Shown here in pieces: positions 48,535-60,014 of a stretch of DNA of 64,000 nt. The stretch's first letter is position 1. Each line of letters begins with the position of its first letter. Origin of the DNA: Okapia johnstoni (lineage: Eukaryota > Chordata > Mammalia > Artiodactyla > Giraffidae); NCBI GenBank assembly GCA_024291935.2, contig CM044322.1, positions 24,675,405 through 24,739,404 of the forward strand, read 5' to 3'. The notes below the pieces were generated by a model. That model did no database searches and was not told the origin of the DNA. It saw nothing but the letters and a program-made list of their open reading frames with translations. The translations under genes and the position numbers were made by a program.

Positions 48535-49130
48535 CTGGAGGTAGTGACAGATTTCCTCTTCCTAGGCTCTAAAATCACTTCAGATGGTGACCGCAGTCAT
48601 GAAATCAGAAGATGTTTGGTTCTTGGCAGGAAAGTTATGACAAACCTAGACAGTGTTTAAAAAGCAGAGACATTCCTCTGCCCACAGAGGTCCACATACT
48701 TAAGGCTATAGTCTTCCCAGTGGTCACGTACGATTGTGAGAGCTGGACCATAAAGAAGGCAGAACAAGAATTGATGGATTTGAACTGTGGTGCTGGAGAA
48801 GACTCCTGAGAGTCCCTTGGACAGCAAGGAAATCAAACCAGTCAGTCTTAATGAAAATCAATCCTGAATACTCGTTGGAAGGACTGATGCTGAAATTGAA
48901 ACTCCAGTATTTTGGTCATCTGACTCATTGGAAAAGTCCCTGATGATGGGAAAGATTGAGGGCAGAAGGAGAAGAGGGTGTCAGAGGATGAGATGGCTGG
49001 ATGGCATCACTGACTTGATGGACATAAACTTGGGCAAACTTCAGGAGATGGTGAGGGACAGAGAGGCCTGGCATGCTGCAGTCCATGGAATCACAGAGTC
49101 AGACACGACTGGGCAATTGAACAACAACAA
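48535..49130 (+). mobile_element. BovB LINE 3' fragment in gene D intron 3
   Basis: AGGCTCTAAAATCACTTCAG, AGGAAAGTTATGACAAACC, GTGAGAGCTGGACCATAAAG through ACGACTGGGCAATTGAACAA. Gene C has no LINE in this intron. Confidence 0.9.
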
Positions 49131-49289
49131 TAGCTTAGTTGACTTGAAAATAATTAAGGGAATGGAGCATTGAAGATAGAAAACTCCATCAGTCATGAGC
49201 ATTTGTAAACAGAAGCCCCATGCTCACTGGTTTTGTGACCACTATGAGCCTAATTCCCCATCTATAAAGGATGCTTTTTTTCTCCATGT

Positions 49290-49507
49290 GTGTATGCTAA
49301 GTCACTCAGTCATGTCCAGTTCTTTGCGATCCTATGGACTGTAGCCCATCAGGCTTCCCTTTCCATGGGATTTTCCAGGCAAGAATACTGGAGGTGATTG
49401 CCATGAACTCCTCTAGGAGATCTTCCTGACCCAGGAATAAAACCCCTGTCTTTTATGTCTCCTGGATTGGCAGCCCAATTCTCTACCACTAGTGCCACCT
49501 AGGAAGC
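49290..49507 (-). mobile_element. Bov-tA SINE in gene D intron 3
   Basis: GTGTGTATGCTAAGTCACTC through TCTCTACCACTAGTGCCACC and TAGGAAGC. Confidence 0.87.
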
Positions 49508-50984
49508 TTCAGATAAGGTTATTAAAATATGGGAAATGCATGAGTCTGGAGGTGATGGTAATAGAGTAGGGATCAAAGGGATCATAAAAATTGGTAGATG
49601 GTTTGCAGATAAAGCAGGGATGTAAGTGAGCCCATGTAGACTGGCATCCTCAGTGGATGCTGTGGGATCTTGTCCATGTTGGTCCTCTATGCATGTCACC
49701 CAAAAGCCTCACCTGCCTGAGATGGGTGCCTGGGGTCAAAGCATGTGTGAAGAAAGCATGGATTGGAAGCATTTTAAGTGTATTTCTTACTATTAAATTT
49801 TAGTGATACCCACTCTTGATTGAAACAAGGTATCAGGCTGTCCTCTGAACTCGTCTTAGTGCATCCCATTATCTTCATTCATCCTCAAACAGAAGTGGAG
49901 TAAGTTTTTCTCTGCTTGCCTAATGAGGAGAGTTTTCAAGACTCTTATGTACTTGGCCCAGTCACACACATAGAAGGAGAAATGACTCTGGCTACAATAA
50001 GACTGGCCATTCTGAGTTTCAATCGTTATCAGATCATCACACCAAACCTGGGCTTGGGGAGATCACTTGTCTCTCAACTTGCGATCAGCTTTCACCTCAA
50101 GTTTCTAAGACCTAATTTCTCTGTTTCTCCCCAGGTGCCTGATGAACCCCTTGGACAACCTTTCAATAACTTACTGCCTCCTTACAGATTCAGACTTGAC
50201 CCATCTGTCCCAGAGCCCAAACATCAGTCTGCTAAAGAGCCTGAATCTGAGTGGGGTCACCATGACCTACTCTAGTCCTGAGCTCCTCCCAGCTCTGCTG
50301 GAGAAAGTTTCAGCCACCTTCCAGGAGCTGTACTTAGAGCAATGTGGGATCAGGGACTCCCACTTGGAATCCATTCTGCATATCTTGAGCCGCTGTTTCC
50401 AGCTCATGTCCTTCAGTCTGCGTGGGAATCTCCTCTCCATGGCCATCATGGAAAAGCTGCTGTGACACACCTCCAGGCTGCCCAGGTTAAGTCAAGAGCT
50501 GTACCCTGTCCCTCGGGAGAGTTTCAACTCTCAGGGGATCCTCCAACCTGGGAGACTTTCCCAGTGTCGGACTGCACTGCTTGAAATTCTGAAGGACTTA
50601 GGACGTCCCAGGACCATCTGGATTTGCTCCACCCCCTGTCCACACTGTGGAGATAACATATTCTATCATCCTGAGCCCATCATATATGGCGGTAACATTC
50701 CAGCCTAGTTGGGTGCATCAATCCCAAGCTCTCTACTGAGCACTTGGAAACTAAAATCTTGGACAAGATACATCGTGAAGGGAAAACAGACACATGGTTT
50801 CAGACATCTACTCAATGTGAATGTGAAAAGGAAAGGTGATTCTATAGGGGACCAGGATTTCAGGGGGAAATGTAGTCTCCCTGGTAATGGAATGCTTGTG
50901 GACATGTGTCCTGTAGAGTCAGAAACAGGAACCTAAATTTATTTAGGTGGATTCGAACTTGAGACTCACATGTTGCAGTTGTCC

Positions 50985-51525
50985 CTGGGTTGTTGTTGTT
51001 CAGTCATCCAGTCATGTCTGACTCTGCCACCCCATGGACTGCAGAACTCCAGGCCTCCCTGTCCCTCACCATCTCCTAAAGTTTGCCCAAGTTCATGTTC
51101 ATTGCATCAGTGATTCCGTCCAGCCATCTCATCGTCTGACACTCTCTTCTGCCCTCAATCTTTCCCATCATCACAGACTTTTCCAATGAGTCAGCTGTTC
51201 ACATCAGATGACCAAAATACTGGAGCTTCAGTTTCAGCATCAGTCTTTCCAGTGAATATTCAGGATTGATCCCCCGTAAGATTGACTGATTTGATCTCCT
51301 CGCTGTCCAAGTGACTTTCAGGAGTCTTCTCTAGCACCACAGTTCCAAGGCATCAATGCTTTGGTGTTTTACCTTCTTTATGGTCCAGCTCTCACAATCA
51401 TACATGACCACTAGAAAGACCATAGCCTTGGATATGTGAAGTTTTGTGGGCAGAATAATGTCTCTGCTTTTCAATACACTGTCTAGGTTTGTCATCATAT
51501 ATTCATATATATACATTGACACACA
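50985..51525 (-). mobile_element. BovB LINE 3' fragment in gene D 3' flank
   Basis: TTGTTGTTGTTCAGTCATCC, GGAGCTTCAGTTTCAGCATC, CTTTATGGTCCAGCTCTCAC through TTGTCATCATATATTC. It interrupts the 3' UTR homology with gene C about 85 bp before the place of the AATAAA signal. Confidence 0.9.
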
Positions 51526-51529
51526 GACT

Positions 51530-52530
51530 TGGAAAGGAGCCAGTGGGATTATGGTTCCACATCTCAGGAAGAAGCTGGAAGATAACTTCTGGTAGCAGTT
51601 GCCATGATGATGACAAGGTTATGTGTGACTGACTCATGCTTACTTCTCTCCCTGGGTCCAGGTTCCCCAAGAGCCCACAGCACCTCCATCAGTGGCTCTC
51701 AGACTTGGAAATGTCTCATATTCCAGGATGGTCACCTCTCCATCTGCTCACATTCTCAGGTTTAGTCTTTCAAATGAGTTTGCTAGTCTGATCCCATTTT
51801 CATGAAAGGTAACACCAACAAATGTGACATTGTTCCTCTTGGCCACACCCTTTAGTTTCTAAACTTTACCCAGAGAAAAATCTTTAAATCTTTCTCCAAC
51901 TCAGTGGGAAACAATATACTCATATTTTACACTGTACTTAGTCATTCACAGGGTTGCTGTAGGAATGCCCAGCTCCAGGCTACCCTACCCCACCTTCTCT
52001 TCTCACTGTGAATTTGATCTGATCTCCATCAGAGAAGCCATGCTTAAACCTGGAGGACCAACCACATCCCCAGGAGACTGCCCTTGCTCCCTGAACAGGC
52101 TCCTGATCTGCTATTATTCCAACATAACACTGGAGCAACAACTTGATACATGGAGAAGTTTAGTTTGTTTTCTTTGGGATAGCACCACTGTTCTTGTGAA
52201 GCTGCTTTATTTCTAGGCCATTTGAATAGTTTTAATATGGCCAAAGAGTCCCCCAAAGATGATGCTTCCAGGTTTTCCTTTTTCTGTCCAGTGTTAGGAA
52301 CAGATTAATCCCATCCTTGACATACCCAGGGCTACAACTGCCAGTACTAGTAAAACTCAATCAATGTTTGTGGGGTGAATCCAGGAATGTGCTTTGATTT
52401 CCCCTTTGACCTAATTATTTCTCTTTCCTGAAATGAAAATCTGATTCAATCAATCTGGAGAAAGACAAATTTCAGGATTAACTAGCTGGATATTCTGGAA
52501 TCTAACCTGGTATCCCTTTTCAATTGGAAG
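51530..52530 (+). other. Conserved 5' flank of the orphan exon 1
   Basis: CCATCAGTGGCTCTCAGACTTGG and CTCACATTCTCAGGTTTAGTC (about 51685-51770) match the flank of gene C at about 38360-38445. GTCATTCACAGGGT and AGGAATG (about 51940-51967) also match. This places a fifth duplicated PRAME unit here. Confidence 0.6.
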
Positions 52531-52670
52531 TTACTTGTTGAAAGGGGAAAGAAATGATTAGAAAGTCCTCTAAAAGCCTCAGGCACCAAAGAAAGAATAT
52601 AGAATCATTGCCTGGGTTCTACAAGGGGTCTGAGGTCTGAGCACCCTGCCAACCACATCAGAGTTGGTGT
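52530..52670 (+). pseudogene. Orphan PRAME promoter and exon 1
   Basis: CTCTAAAAGCCTCAGGCACCAAAG stands where genes C and D have TATAAAAACCTGAGG..TCAAAG, so the TATA box has become TCTAAAA. The leader keeps GGGTCTGAGGTCTGAGCACCC and GCCAACCACATCAGAG. The donor has decayed from GTAAGT to GTGTGT near 52667. No PRAME coding exon follows in the remaining 11 kb, although exon 2 lies about 0.8-1.2 kb downstream of exon 1 in the intact copies. Confidence 0.68.
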
Positions 52671-52764
52671 GTTACTGACACTCACATACTTTGTAGTTTT
52701 TTTAGTTTACTAGTTAGGCTTTCTAAACACAAACTTAAAAGCATTCCACATGCTATTTTTAAAG

Positions 52765-52975
52765 TCTCTCCCTGGTGTCTCAGCGGTAAAGAAACTGCCT
52801 GCCAATGCAGGAGAAAAAGGTTTGATCCCTGGGTCAGGAAGATCCCCTGGAGTAGGAAATGGCAACCCACTCCAGTATTCTTGCCTAGGAAATTCCATTG
52901 CCAGAGGAGCCTGATGGGCTACAGTCCATGGGGTTGCAAAGAGTTGGACATGACTGAGCACACACACACACAAGG
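52765..52975 (+). mobile_element. Bov-tA SINE
   Basis: CTCCCTGGTGTCTCAGCGG, TAAAGAAACTGCC through GAGTTGGACATGACTGAGCA and a short (CA)n tail. Confidence 0.9.
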
Positions 52976-53269
52976 TCACATAGGCAAAGAGGTCTGAGCT
53001 GGTTTGGAACCTGAATTAATCAGTCTGGTTCTGGAGTCTCTGCTACTAACCATAACACCATAGCTGTCTTTGAATTCAAAGATTCTGAGGGTTTGGGCAG
53101 CACTGGTCACATAGTGGTGAGCACAACTGTCCACAAAGATTCTTATTTCAAACCTCATAGGAAGATAGATAGCTAAAGTTTCTACACTGCATCTGATGTT
53201 TAATGTGACTTTTTAGTTTATGACATTTCATTTTCCAAGAATTTTTTAATTAAAAAATAAGATTTGATT

Positions 53270-53655
53270 TCTAAAAAACTTCTGAATTTTTGAGGGAATC
53301 ATACTTTTCCTTCTTTAGTCTGTCATTGTGAATCATAATGATAGATTTTTCAAAGGTTGTTTGGAATTTCTAGAATGAACTTTACTTAATCATGATATAC
53401 TGCTTTTAATACACTACTGGATTCAGTTAGCTATAAGAATGTTTGCCAAATGGGCCTATAATTTACTTTCCTTCTAATGTTCTTATTCAGCTTTAAAACA
53501 TAGGTTACAGGCAGCCTCATAAAATAATTACACAGTTTTCTCTGCTGTGTATTTTTTGGAACAACTTGTATAAGACAGGAATTACCCAAAAGTGTGGAAA
53601 AATCACAGACAGCTGAGCCTGGAGGTTTGGGTGAGGGAAGTCTTATTAATTCAGT
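53270..53655 (-). mobile_element. Ancient L1 RT-region fragment
   Basis: CTACTGGATTCAGTTAGCTA, GCAGCCTCATAAAATAATTAC and TATTTTTTGGAACAACTTG follow the order of antisense L1 ORF2 reverse-transcriptase sequence. Highly diverged, so an older family than the L1s above. Confidence 0.5.
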
Positions 53656-53664
53656 TTCATTCAG

Positions 53665-54060
53665 TTCAGTCACTCAGTCGTGTCCAACTGTTTGCGATCC
53701 CATGAACTGCAGGACACCAGGTTCCTCTGTCCTCCACTATCTCCCGGAGTTTGCTCAAATTCATGTCCATTGAATTGGTGATACTATCTAACCATCTCAG
53801 CCTCTGCCACCCCTTCTCCTTCTGCTTTCACACTTTCTCAGCTCCAGGGTCTTTTCTAATGAGTCAGAGTCTTCGCATCAGGTGGCCAAAGTATTGGAGC
53901 TTCAGCTTCAGCATCAGCCCTTCCAATGAATATTCAGGGTTGATTTCCTTTAGGATCGACTGTTTTGATCACCTTGCAGTCCAAGAGACTCTCAAGAGTC
54001 TTCTCCAGCACCACAGTTCTAAAGCATCATTTCTTTGGCACTCAGCCTTCTTAATGGTTG
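53665..54060 (-). mobile_element. BovB LINE 3' fragment
   Basis: TCAGTCACTCAGTCGTGTCC, CAGGTGGCCAAAGTATTGGA, GCTTCAGCATCAGCCCTTCC and GAGACTCTCAAGAGTC. Confidence 0.9.
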
Positions 54061-54079
54061 GACATACGTATACATGTAG

Positions 54080-54295
54080 CTGGGCTTCCCTAGTAGCTCA
54101 GATGGTAAAGTATATGCTTGCAATGCAGGAGACCCAGGTTTTATCCCTGGGTTGGGAAGATCCCCTGGAGAAGGAAATGGTAACCCACTCCAGTATTCTT
54201 GCCTGGAAAATTACATGGACAGAGGAGCCTGGCAGTCTACAGGCCATGGGGTCGCAAAGAGTCAGACACGACTGAGCAATTAACACACATACATA
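54080..54295 (+). mobile_element. Bov-tA SINE
   Basis: TGGGCTTCCCTAGTAGCTCA through GAGTCAGACACGACTGAGCA. Confidence 0.9.
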
Positions 54296-54299
54296 CATA

Positions 54300-55560
54300 T
54301 AGCTGTTTCACTTTGCTGTAAAATAGAAACTAACACAACACTGAAAAAGAAACTATGCTCCAATAAAAATTAATTTTAAAAATTAAAAAAAAAATAGTGT
54401 CTCTATCTTCCTTTCAAACAATAAAAAAAAATTAATGCCAATTACTCCTCTCTTTTATTACATTACATTGTTGGTTAGGAGTTTAGGATTTTATTTACCC
54501 TTGCTTTTGTACTCCAAGCTTGTCACTATTTCTGTTTTATACAGTTGGGGTTTGTTTAGATTAACAGCCTGTTTTTCAGTTTCTTTACTTACCATTTCTT
54601 TTTGAATCTCAGACCTTTTTTATAGATGTGATTTTCAACAACTAAAAGTGGGAAAGTCAGTTGTCTTCTTAAAAAGCTTTTATTCCGCCTCACTCTTGAA
54701 TGAATTTTGCTGAATTTGGAAGACAATTACATTCTTAATGATATGGAGATACTGTTCCTATTTGAAGGGCATTTGATTTCCACTGATGGAGCTGAGAAGC
54801 CAGCTGTAAAGCAAATTGTCATTCCCTTGTAGGTAATTGGTTTTTTCTCCTTGGCACTCTTAAGGTAACCTTTTTGCCTTTGACGTTCTGAATTTCATAT
54901 AGTTTATCTAGATGGATTAATTTTCCTTTATTCAGCTCAGGTTTATTGGGCTTCCTGAATCTGAGAGTTGGTGTCTTCTACCAATCCTGAGAAATTTTTA
55001 ATTTTTATCTCTTGGATAAAGAGTTTCAAAGAGTTTTATTTGATTCTGTGTTTTTAAATATGTTTTTTAAAACTAGTTATCTTAAGATTTCAATTCCTTT
55101 ATGTTTTCACTCATTTCTAATATCTTATTTTAGAGCCTCTTCCAAATTGTTCTATCTGGATTATCTCCAGGGTTCAAATCCTCTTGATTATTATGGTTTG
55201 CTGATCCTGACTCTTGGAGGAATATTTTAGAATGAGTGCTATAATTTGGGTTTGTGGGTTCATCTTCACCAAGCTTTATATGTGGGAATTCTTTGTAGCT
55301 CCTGCTACTGGGTTATTCTCCAACAGCATCCATCCTAAGGTCATTTTGCTACTGGGATTTTCAAGTGTCCCAGTGATGTCAGTGACATGGGACAAATTAT
55401 AACTTCATTTCTCATCTTAGAGTTTCCTGGACTACATAGTGCATATAAAATAGGCTACACCAGGAAGGGAAGGCAGTTTGGGGGAGAATGGATGCATGTA
55501 TATGTATGTCTCAGTCTCTTCTATGTTTGTCTGAAACTATCATAACATTGTTAATCAGTT
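54300..55560. other. AT-rich spacer, nothing firmly recognised
   Basis: No clear gene or young repeat. Frames at 55012-55230 and 55214-55402 are short and lack a recognisable domain. Old LINE sequence is possible. Confidence 0.35.
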
Positions 55561-55561
55561 A

Positions 55562-55795
55562 CGTGCATGCGTCCTAAGTCACTTCAGTCGTGTCTGACTC
55601 TTTGCGACCCCATGGACTATAGCCCACCAGGCTCCTCTGTCCATGGATTCTCCAGGCAAGAATACTGGAGTGGGTTGCCATGCCCTCCTCCAGGGGATCT
55701 TCCTGACACAGGGATCAAACCCTCATCTCTTACATCTCCTGCATTGGCAGGTGGATTCTTGACCACCACTAGCATCACCTAGGAAGACCCCAATT
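55562..55795 (-). mobile_element. Bov-tA SINE
   Basis: GTCCTAAGTCACTTCAGTCG through CTGCATTGGCAGGTGGATTC. Confidence 0.9.
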
Positions 55796-55799
55796 AGCT

Positions 55800-56270
55800 T
55801 ACCCCAATACAAAATAAAAAGGAAAAAGTGTTTTAAAAAATAAAATAGCCTGCAAACCTACCTAAGGAATGGTCTGGATAATTGAATTTATAAGGAGACA
55901 TAATTTTTTCCCTACCCACCCAGAACCTCCATGCAGTGGCAGGTGGACTTCTAGAATTCCTTCTTTCACTTAAAGTAAGATCTTGATGGCACAGTTTTAT
56001 TTCGTGATATTAATTCCAGTTGCCTGTCTTTTCCAGGCTAGTTTTGTACTCGTCCCCTATGTGGGTTTTAAAACTCAGGCCCCTAGGTTCCTGGGCCTGT
56101 AATGACTCCCTGCACTAACATCTCTTTTGCCCCATTAGTCATTATGCTAGTTCACTTTCTCACCACTCTAGTTTCAAGCTCTGTTTTGTTCTAGAATATA
56201 AGTGAATACTTCCCTTTACCCTTATGGGCTTAGCTATGCATTAAAAGCAGTTTGGATTATATTTTATCTA
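55800..56270. other. Nothing recognised
   Basis: No repeat signature or coding frame seen. Confidence 0.35.
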
Positions 56271-56274
56271 TACG

Positions 56275-56485
56275 CTCAAGCACTCAGTCGTGTCTGACTC
56301 TTGTGACTCCATGGACTCTATCCCACCAAGCTCTTTTGTCCATGGGATTATCCCAGAAAGACTGCTGGAGTGGGTTGCCATTTCCTTCTCCAGGGATCTT
56401 CCCAACCCAGGGATCAAACCCATGTCTCCCACATCTCCTGCACTGGCAGGCTGATTCTTTACCACTGAGTTACTTGTACATTCCT
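56275..56485 (-). mobile_element. Bov-tA SINE
   Basis: CTCAAGCACTCAGTCGTGTC through GGCAGGCTGATTCTTTACCA. Confidence 0.88.
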
Positions 56486-56564
56486 AAATTTGTGGTTAGT
56501 TTTTGCACAAGAATTGGTTAGTCTAAGAGGTCCTGACTTGTGCACGTTAATTTTGTGTCTATCC

Positions 56565-56790
56565 ACCAGGTGGTGCAGTGGTAAAGAATCCAGCTGCCAA
56601 TGCAGGAGAGGAAGAAGACAGTTTTATTCTTGGGTTGGGAAGATCCCCTAGGAAATGGCAATCCACTCCAGTATTCTTTCCAGGAAAATTCCATGGACAG
56701 AGAAGCTTGATGGGCTACAGTCCATAAAGTTGCAAAGAGTTGGACACAATTGAGAGACTGAGCATGCACACACACACACACAAACACACA
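56565..56790 (+). mobile_element. Bov-tA SINE with (CA)n tail
   Basis: CCAGGTGGTGCAGTGGTAAA through GAGTTGGACACAATTGAGAG, then (CA)n at about 56766-56790. Confidence 0.87.
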
Positions 56791-56989
56791 CATCTTGCTG
56801 AACTAAAAGATGAGTTCAAGAAAGTTTACCAGTAGATACTCTTGGATTTTCTGTGTAGGCAATCATATCATTCATTAACACACAATTCATTTCAAATATT
56901 TATACCTCTTATTTCCTTTTCTTGAAAAATTGGCCAAGACCCTTAGTGCAATATTGAATAATTAACAAAGGCATATTATCTGTTGCTGT

Positions 56990-57345
56990 TGTTGTTCAGT
57001 TGCTAAGTCATATCTGACTCTTTGCGGCCCCATGGACTGCAGCACACAAGGTTCCTCTGTTCTCTACTGTCTCCCAGAGTTTGCTCAAATTCATGTCCAT
57101 TGAGTCGGTGATGCTATCTAACCATCTCAACCTCTTTCCCCCCTTCTCCTTTTGCCTTCAATCCTTCAATCCTTCCCAGGGTCTTTTCCAAAGAGTTAGC
57201 TCTTCACATCAGGTGGCCAAAGTATTGGAGCTTCAGCTTCAGCAACAGTCCTTCCAATGAATATTCAGGGTTTATTTCTTTTAGGATTGACTGGTTTGAT
57301 CTCATAGTCCAAGGGACTCTCAAGAGTCTTTTCCAGCACCACACT
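56990..57345 (-). mobile_element. BovB LINE 3' fragment
   Basis: GTTGTTGTTCAGTTGCTAAG, CAGGTGGCCAAAGTATTGGA and GGGACTCTCAAGAGTCTTTT. Confidence 0.9.
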
Positions 57346-57459
57346 GCTTATAATGCTTCTGTTGATTCACCATTAATTGTATTTTCTGTAGGTTCTTGGA
57401 AGATGCTCTTTACTAAAGAAAAAAAAAACCTTTTCTGAGCCTATAAAATTTAATACTCT

Positions 57460-57690
57460 GGGCTTCCCTGGTGGCTCAAACAGTGAAGAATCTGCCTGCA
57501 ATGCAGAGGATCTGGGTTCGACCCCTAGGTCAGGAAGATTCCCTGGAGAAAGGAATGGTTATCCACTCCAGTATTCTTGCCTGGAGAATTCCATGAACAG
57601 AGGAGCCTGGCAGGCTATAGTCCATGGGGTCACAAAGTGTTGGACATGACTGAACAACTAACACTTTCACTTTCCAAATAACTCAAGTAA
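57460..57690 (+). mobile_element. Bov-tA SINE
   Basis: GGGCTTCCCTGGTGGCTCAA through TGGACATGACTGAACAACTA. Confidence 0.92.
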
Positions 57691-57709
57691 TGTTAAATGA
57701 TTCTCCTAA

Positions 57710-58045
57710 TTCCCTGATAGCTCAGTTTGTAAAGAATCCACCTGCAATGCAGGAGATCCCGGTTTGATTCCTGGGTGGGGAAGATCCCCACCCAGGAGAA
57801 GGGATAGGCTACCCATTCCAGTATTCTTGGGCTTCCCTTGTGGCTCAGCTGGTAAAGAATCTGCCTGCAATGTGGAAGACCTGGGTTTGATCCCTGGGTT
57901 GGGAAGATCCCCTGAAAAGGGGAAAGGTTACCCACTCCAATATTCTGGCATGGAGAATTCCATGAACTGTATAGTCCATGGGATTGCAAAGAGTTGGACA
58001 CGACTGAGTGACTTTCAGTTCCACTTTCACTTTCAATGTTGTCAT
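57710..58045 (+). mobile_element. Bov-tA dimer (Bov-tA2-like)
   Basis: A partial unit (TTCCCTGATAGCTCAG to CCAGTATTCTTGGGC) runs into a complete unit starting GGGCTTCCCTTGTGGCTCAG at about 57830, ending GACTGAGTGACTTTCAG. Confidence 0.9.
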
Positions 58046-58049
58046 AGGC

Positions 58050-58900
58050 CAGAATTTTTACTTTAAGTGTAAATATGTATCATACTAATAGAAGCAGTGG
58101 CATTATGGGGACTTCCATAGAGATGTCAGGTTCTGCATACATTCTGAGGGTCTCAGATCACTACTGAATCTACTCCCCACAATAGTGCAAGCACTGTCAG
58201 AGATGCCCTCTTTTACCTCCTTGGCTCTTTTTCACCCTTGCCACTATCCTCCAGCCATGTCCAATCCTGACCCACTCAGTCGCACTGAGTGGGCCCCAGT
58301 GGGCACACAGTGGCCCCACTGTGGCCATTACTAGTACAAGAGCTTTATGAAAAAGTTACTTATTCCCCGGGTGAACAAAGTTGCAGCTGCAATCTGCAAC
58401 ATCACACCCCAATGTGATGAGAAAATGCCCTAGATGTTCATTGTCAGGCTCTCAAGTGCAAAAGCCTTTCTGCAAAAATAATGAAGATGAGTTTTCTCTC
58501 AGTTGATCAGTGTGCCTTGTTGGTGACTTTTGGGCACCTGCACATCTAAATGTATTAGTACCAGTCCCTAAAGCAGAGATTGATACAAGGATGCAGGCAC
58601 ACAGGTTAACTGGGGAAGGAAAAGAGCATGAAGGACATGGAGAAGGCAAGGGAAGAAGCCCAGCAAGGACATGGTCCCAGCTGGAGCCCGATTACACCTG
58701 ATCCTCCCTCTCCTCCAGGGAGTTGCATTGAGGTTGGGAGTGTATCACACTGTGGATCCAGGGAGTTGCGTTTTGTTCTCCCTTGTCAGCGAGTCATGGC
58801 TATGGGACGCCTGAGTCAGGGCTACCAAAAGGGCTCTACTTCTGCAGTTCCTCAGGCACTCTGTCTATCAGATCTAATCCCTTGAATCTATTTGTCACCT
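58050..58900. other. Nothing recognised
   Basis: No repeat signature seen. Overlapping frames at 58510-58701 and 58628-58885 have no recognisable domain. Confidence 0.35.
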
Positions 58901-59193
58901 CCAATGTATAATCTTAAGGGATTTGATTTAGGTCATACCTTAATGGTCTTCAGTATTCTTGCCTTGAGAACCCCATGAACAGGATGAAAAGGCAAAAACA
59001 TAGAACACTGAAAGATGAACTCCCCAGGTCAGTAGGTGCCCAATATGCTACTCGAGATCAGTGGAGAAATAACTCCAGAAAGAATGATGGGATGGAGCCA
59101 AAGCAAAAACAACACCCATTTGTGGGTGTCACTGGTGATGGAAGTAAAGTTTGATGGTGTAAAGAGCAATATTGAGTAGGAACCTGGAATGTT

Positions 59194-59973
59194 ATGTCCA
59201 TGAATCAGGGCAAATTGGAAGTGGTCAAACAGGAGATGGCAAGAGTGAATGTCCACATTTTAGGAATCAGTGAACTAAAATGGACTGGAATGGATGAATT
59301 TAACTCAAATGACCATTATATCTACAACTGCTGGCAAGAATCCCTTAGAAGAAATAAAGTAGCCATCATAGTCAACAAAAGAGTCCAAAATGCAGTACTT
59401 GGATGCAATCTCAAAAATGACAGAATGATCTCTGTTCATTTCCAAGGCAAACAATTCAATATCACGGTAATCCAAGTCTATGTCCCAACCACTAATGCTG
59501 AAGAAGCAGAAGATGAACGATTCTATGCATACCTATAAGACATTCTAGAACTAACACACGAAAAAGATGTCCTTTTCATTATAGGGGACTGGAATGCAAA
59601 AGCAGGAAGTCAAGAAACACGTGGAGTAACAGGCAAATTTGGCCTTGGAGTACAGAATGAAGTGGGGCAGAGGCTAATAGAGTTTTGCCGAGAGAACGCA
59701 CTGGTCATAGCAAACACTGTCTTCCAACAACACAAGAGGAGACTCTACACATGGACATCCCCAGATGGTCAACACCGAAATCAGATTGATTACATTCTTT
59801 GCAGCCAAAGATGGAGAAGCTCTACACAGTCAGCAAAAATAAGACTGGGAGCTGACTGTGGCTCAGATCATGAACTCCTTATTGCCAAATTCATATTTAA
59901 GTTGAAGAAAGTAGGGAAAACCACTAGACCATTCAGATATGACCTAAATCAAACCCTTATGATTATACAGTAG
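59194..59973 (+). pseudogene. BovB endonuclease (APE-type) domain remnant
   Basis: Two pieces in different frames. 59194-59538 has LGISELKWTGMDEF, INKRVQNAVLGCNLKNDRM and NITVIQVYVPTTNAEEAED. 59662-59973 has NQIDYILCSQRWRSS and GADCGSDHELLIAKF, with the catalytic SDH triad. GGGGACTGGAATGCAAAAGC (about 59584) encodes the GDWNAK motif between them. A stop at 59536-59538 breaks the frame. Confidence 0.82.
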
Positions 59974-60014
59974 AAGTGACAAATAAATGCAAGTGATTAG
60001 ATCTCATAGACAGA

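Larger units (their letters stand above)
47207..50708 (+). pseudogene. PRAME-family gene D with premature stop
   Basis: Recent duplicate of gene C with exons 47207-47493, 47923-48495 and 50135-50708 (287, 573, 574 nt, as in gene B) and intact AG/GT sites. It starts [18 protein letters not shown] and keeps [12 protein letters not shown] and LRR text such as [20 protein letters not shown]. At 50463-50465 a TGA replaces the CGA (Arg) of gene C, so translation stops after 396 residues and loses the last LRR portion and the Cys-rich tail. Past the TGA the frame stays open to TAG 50706-50708 and still encodes a CPHCGDN-type tail, so this is the only coding lesion seen. CGA to TGA is a CpG transition. 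A BovB sits in intron 3 and another in the 3' flank. It could be a polymorphic null allele or a truncated protein (last-exon stops usually escape nonsense-mediated decay). Confidence 0.85.
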
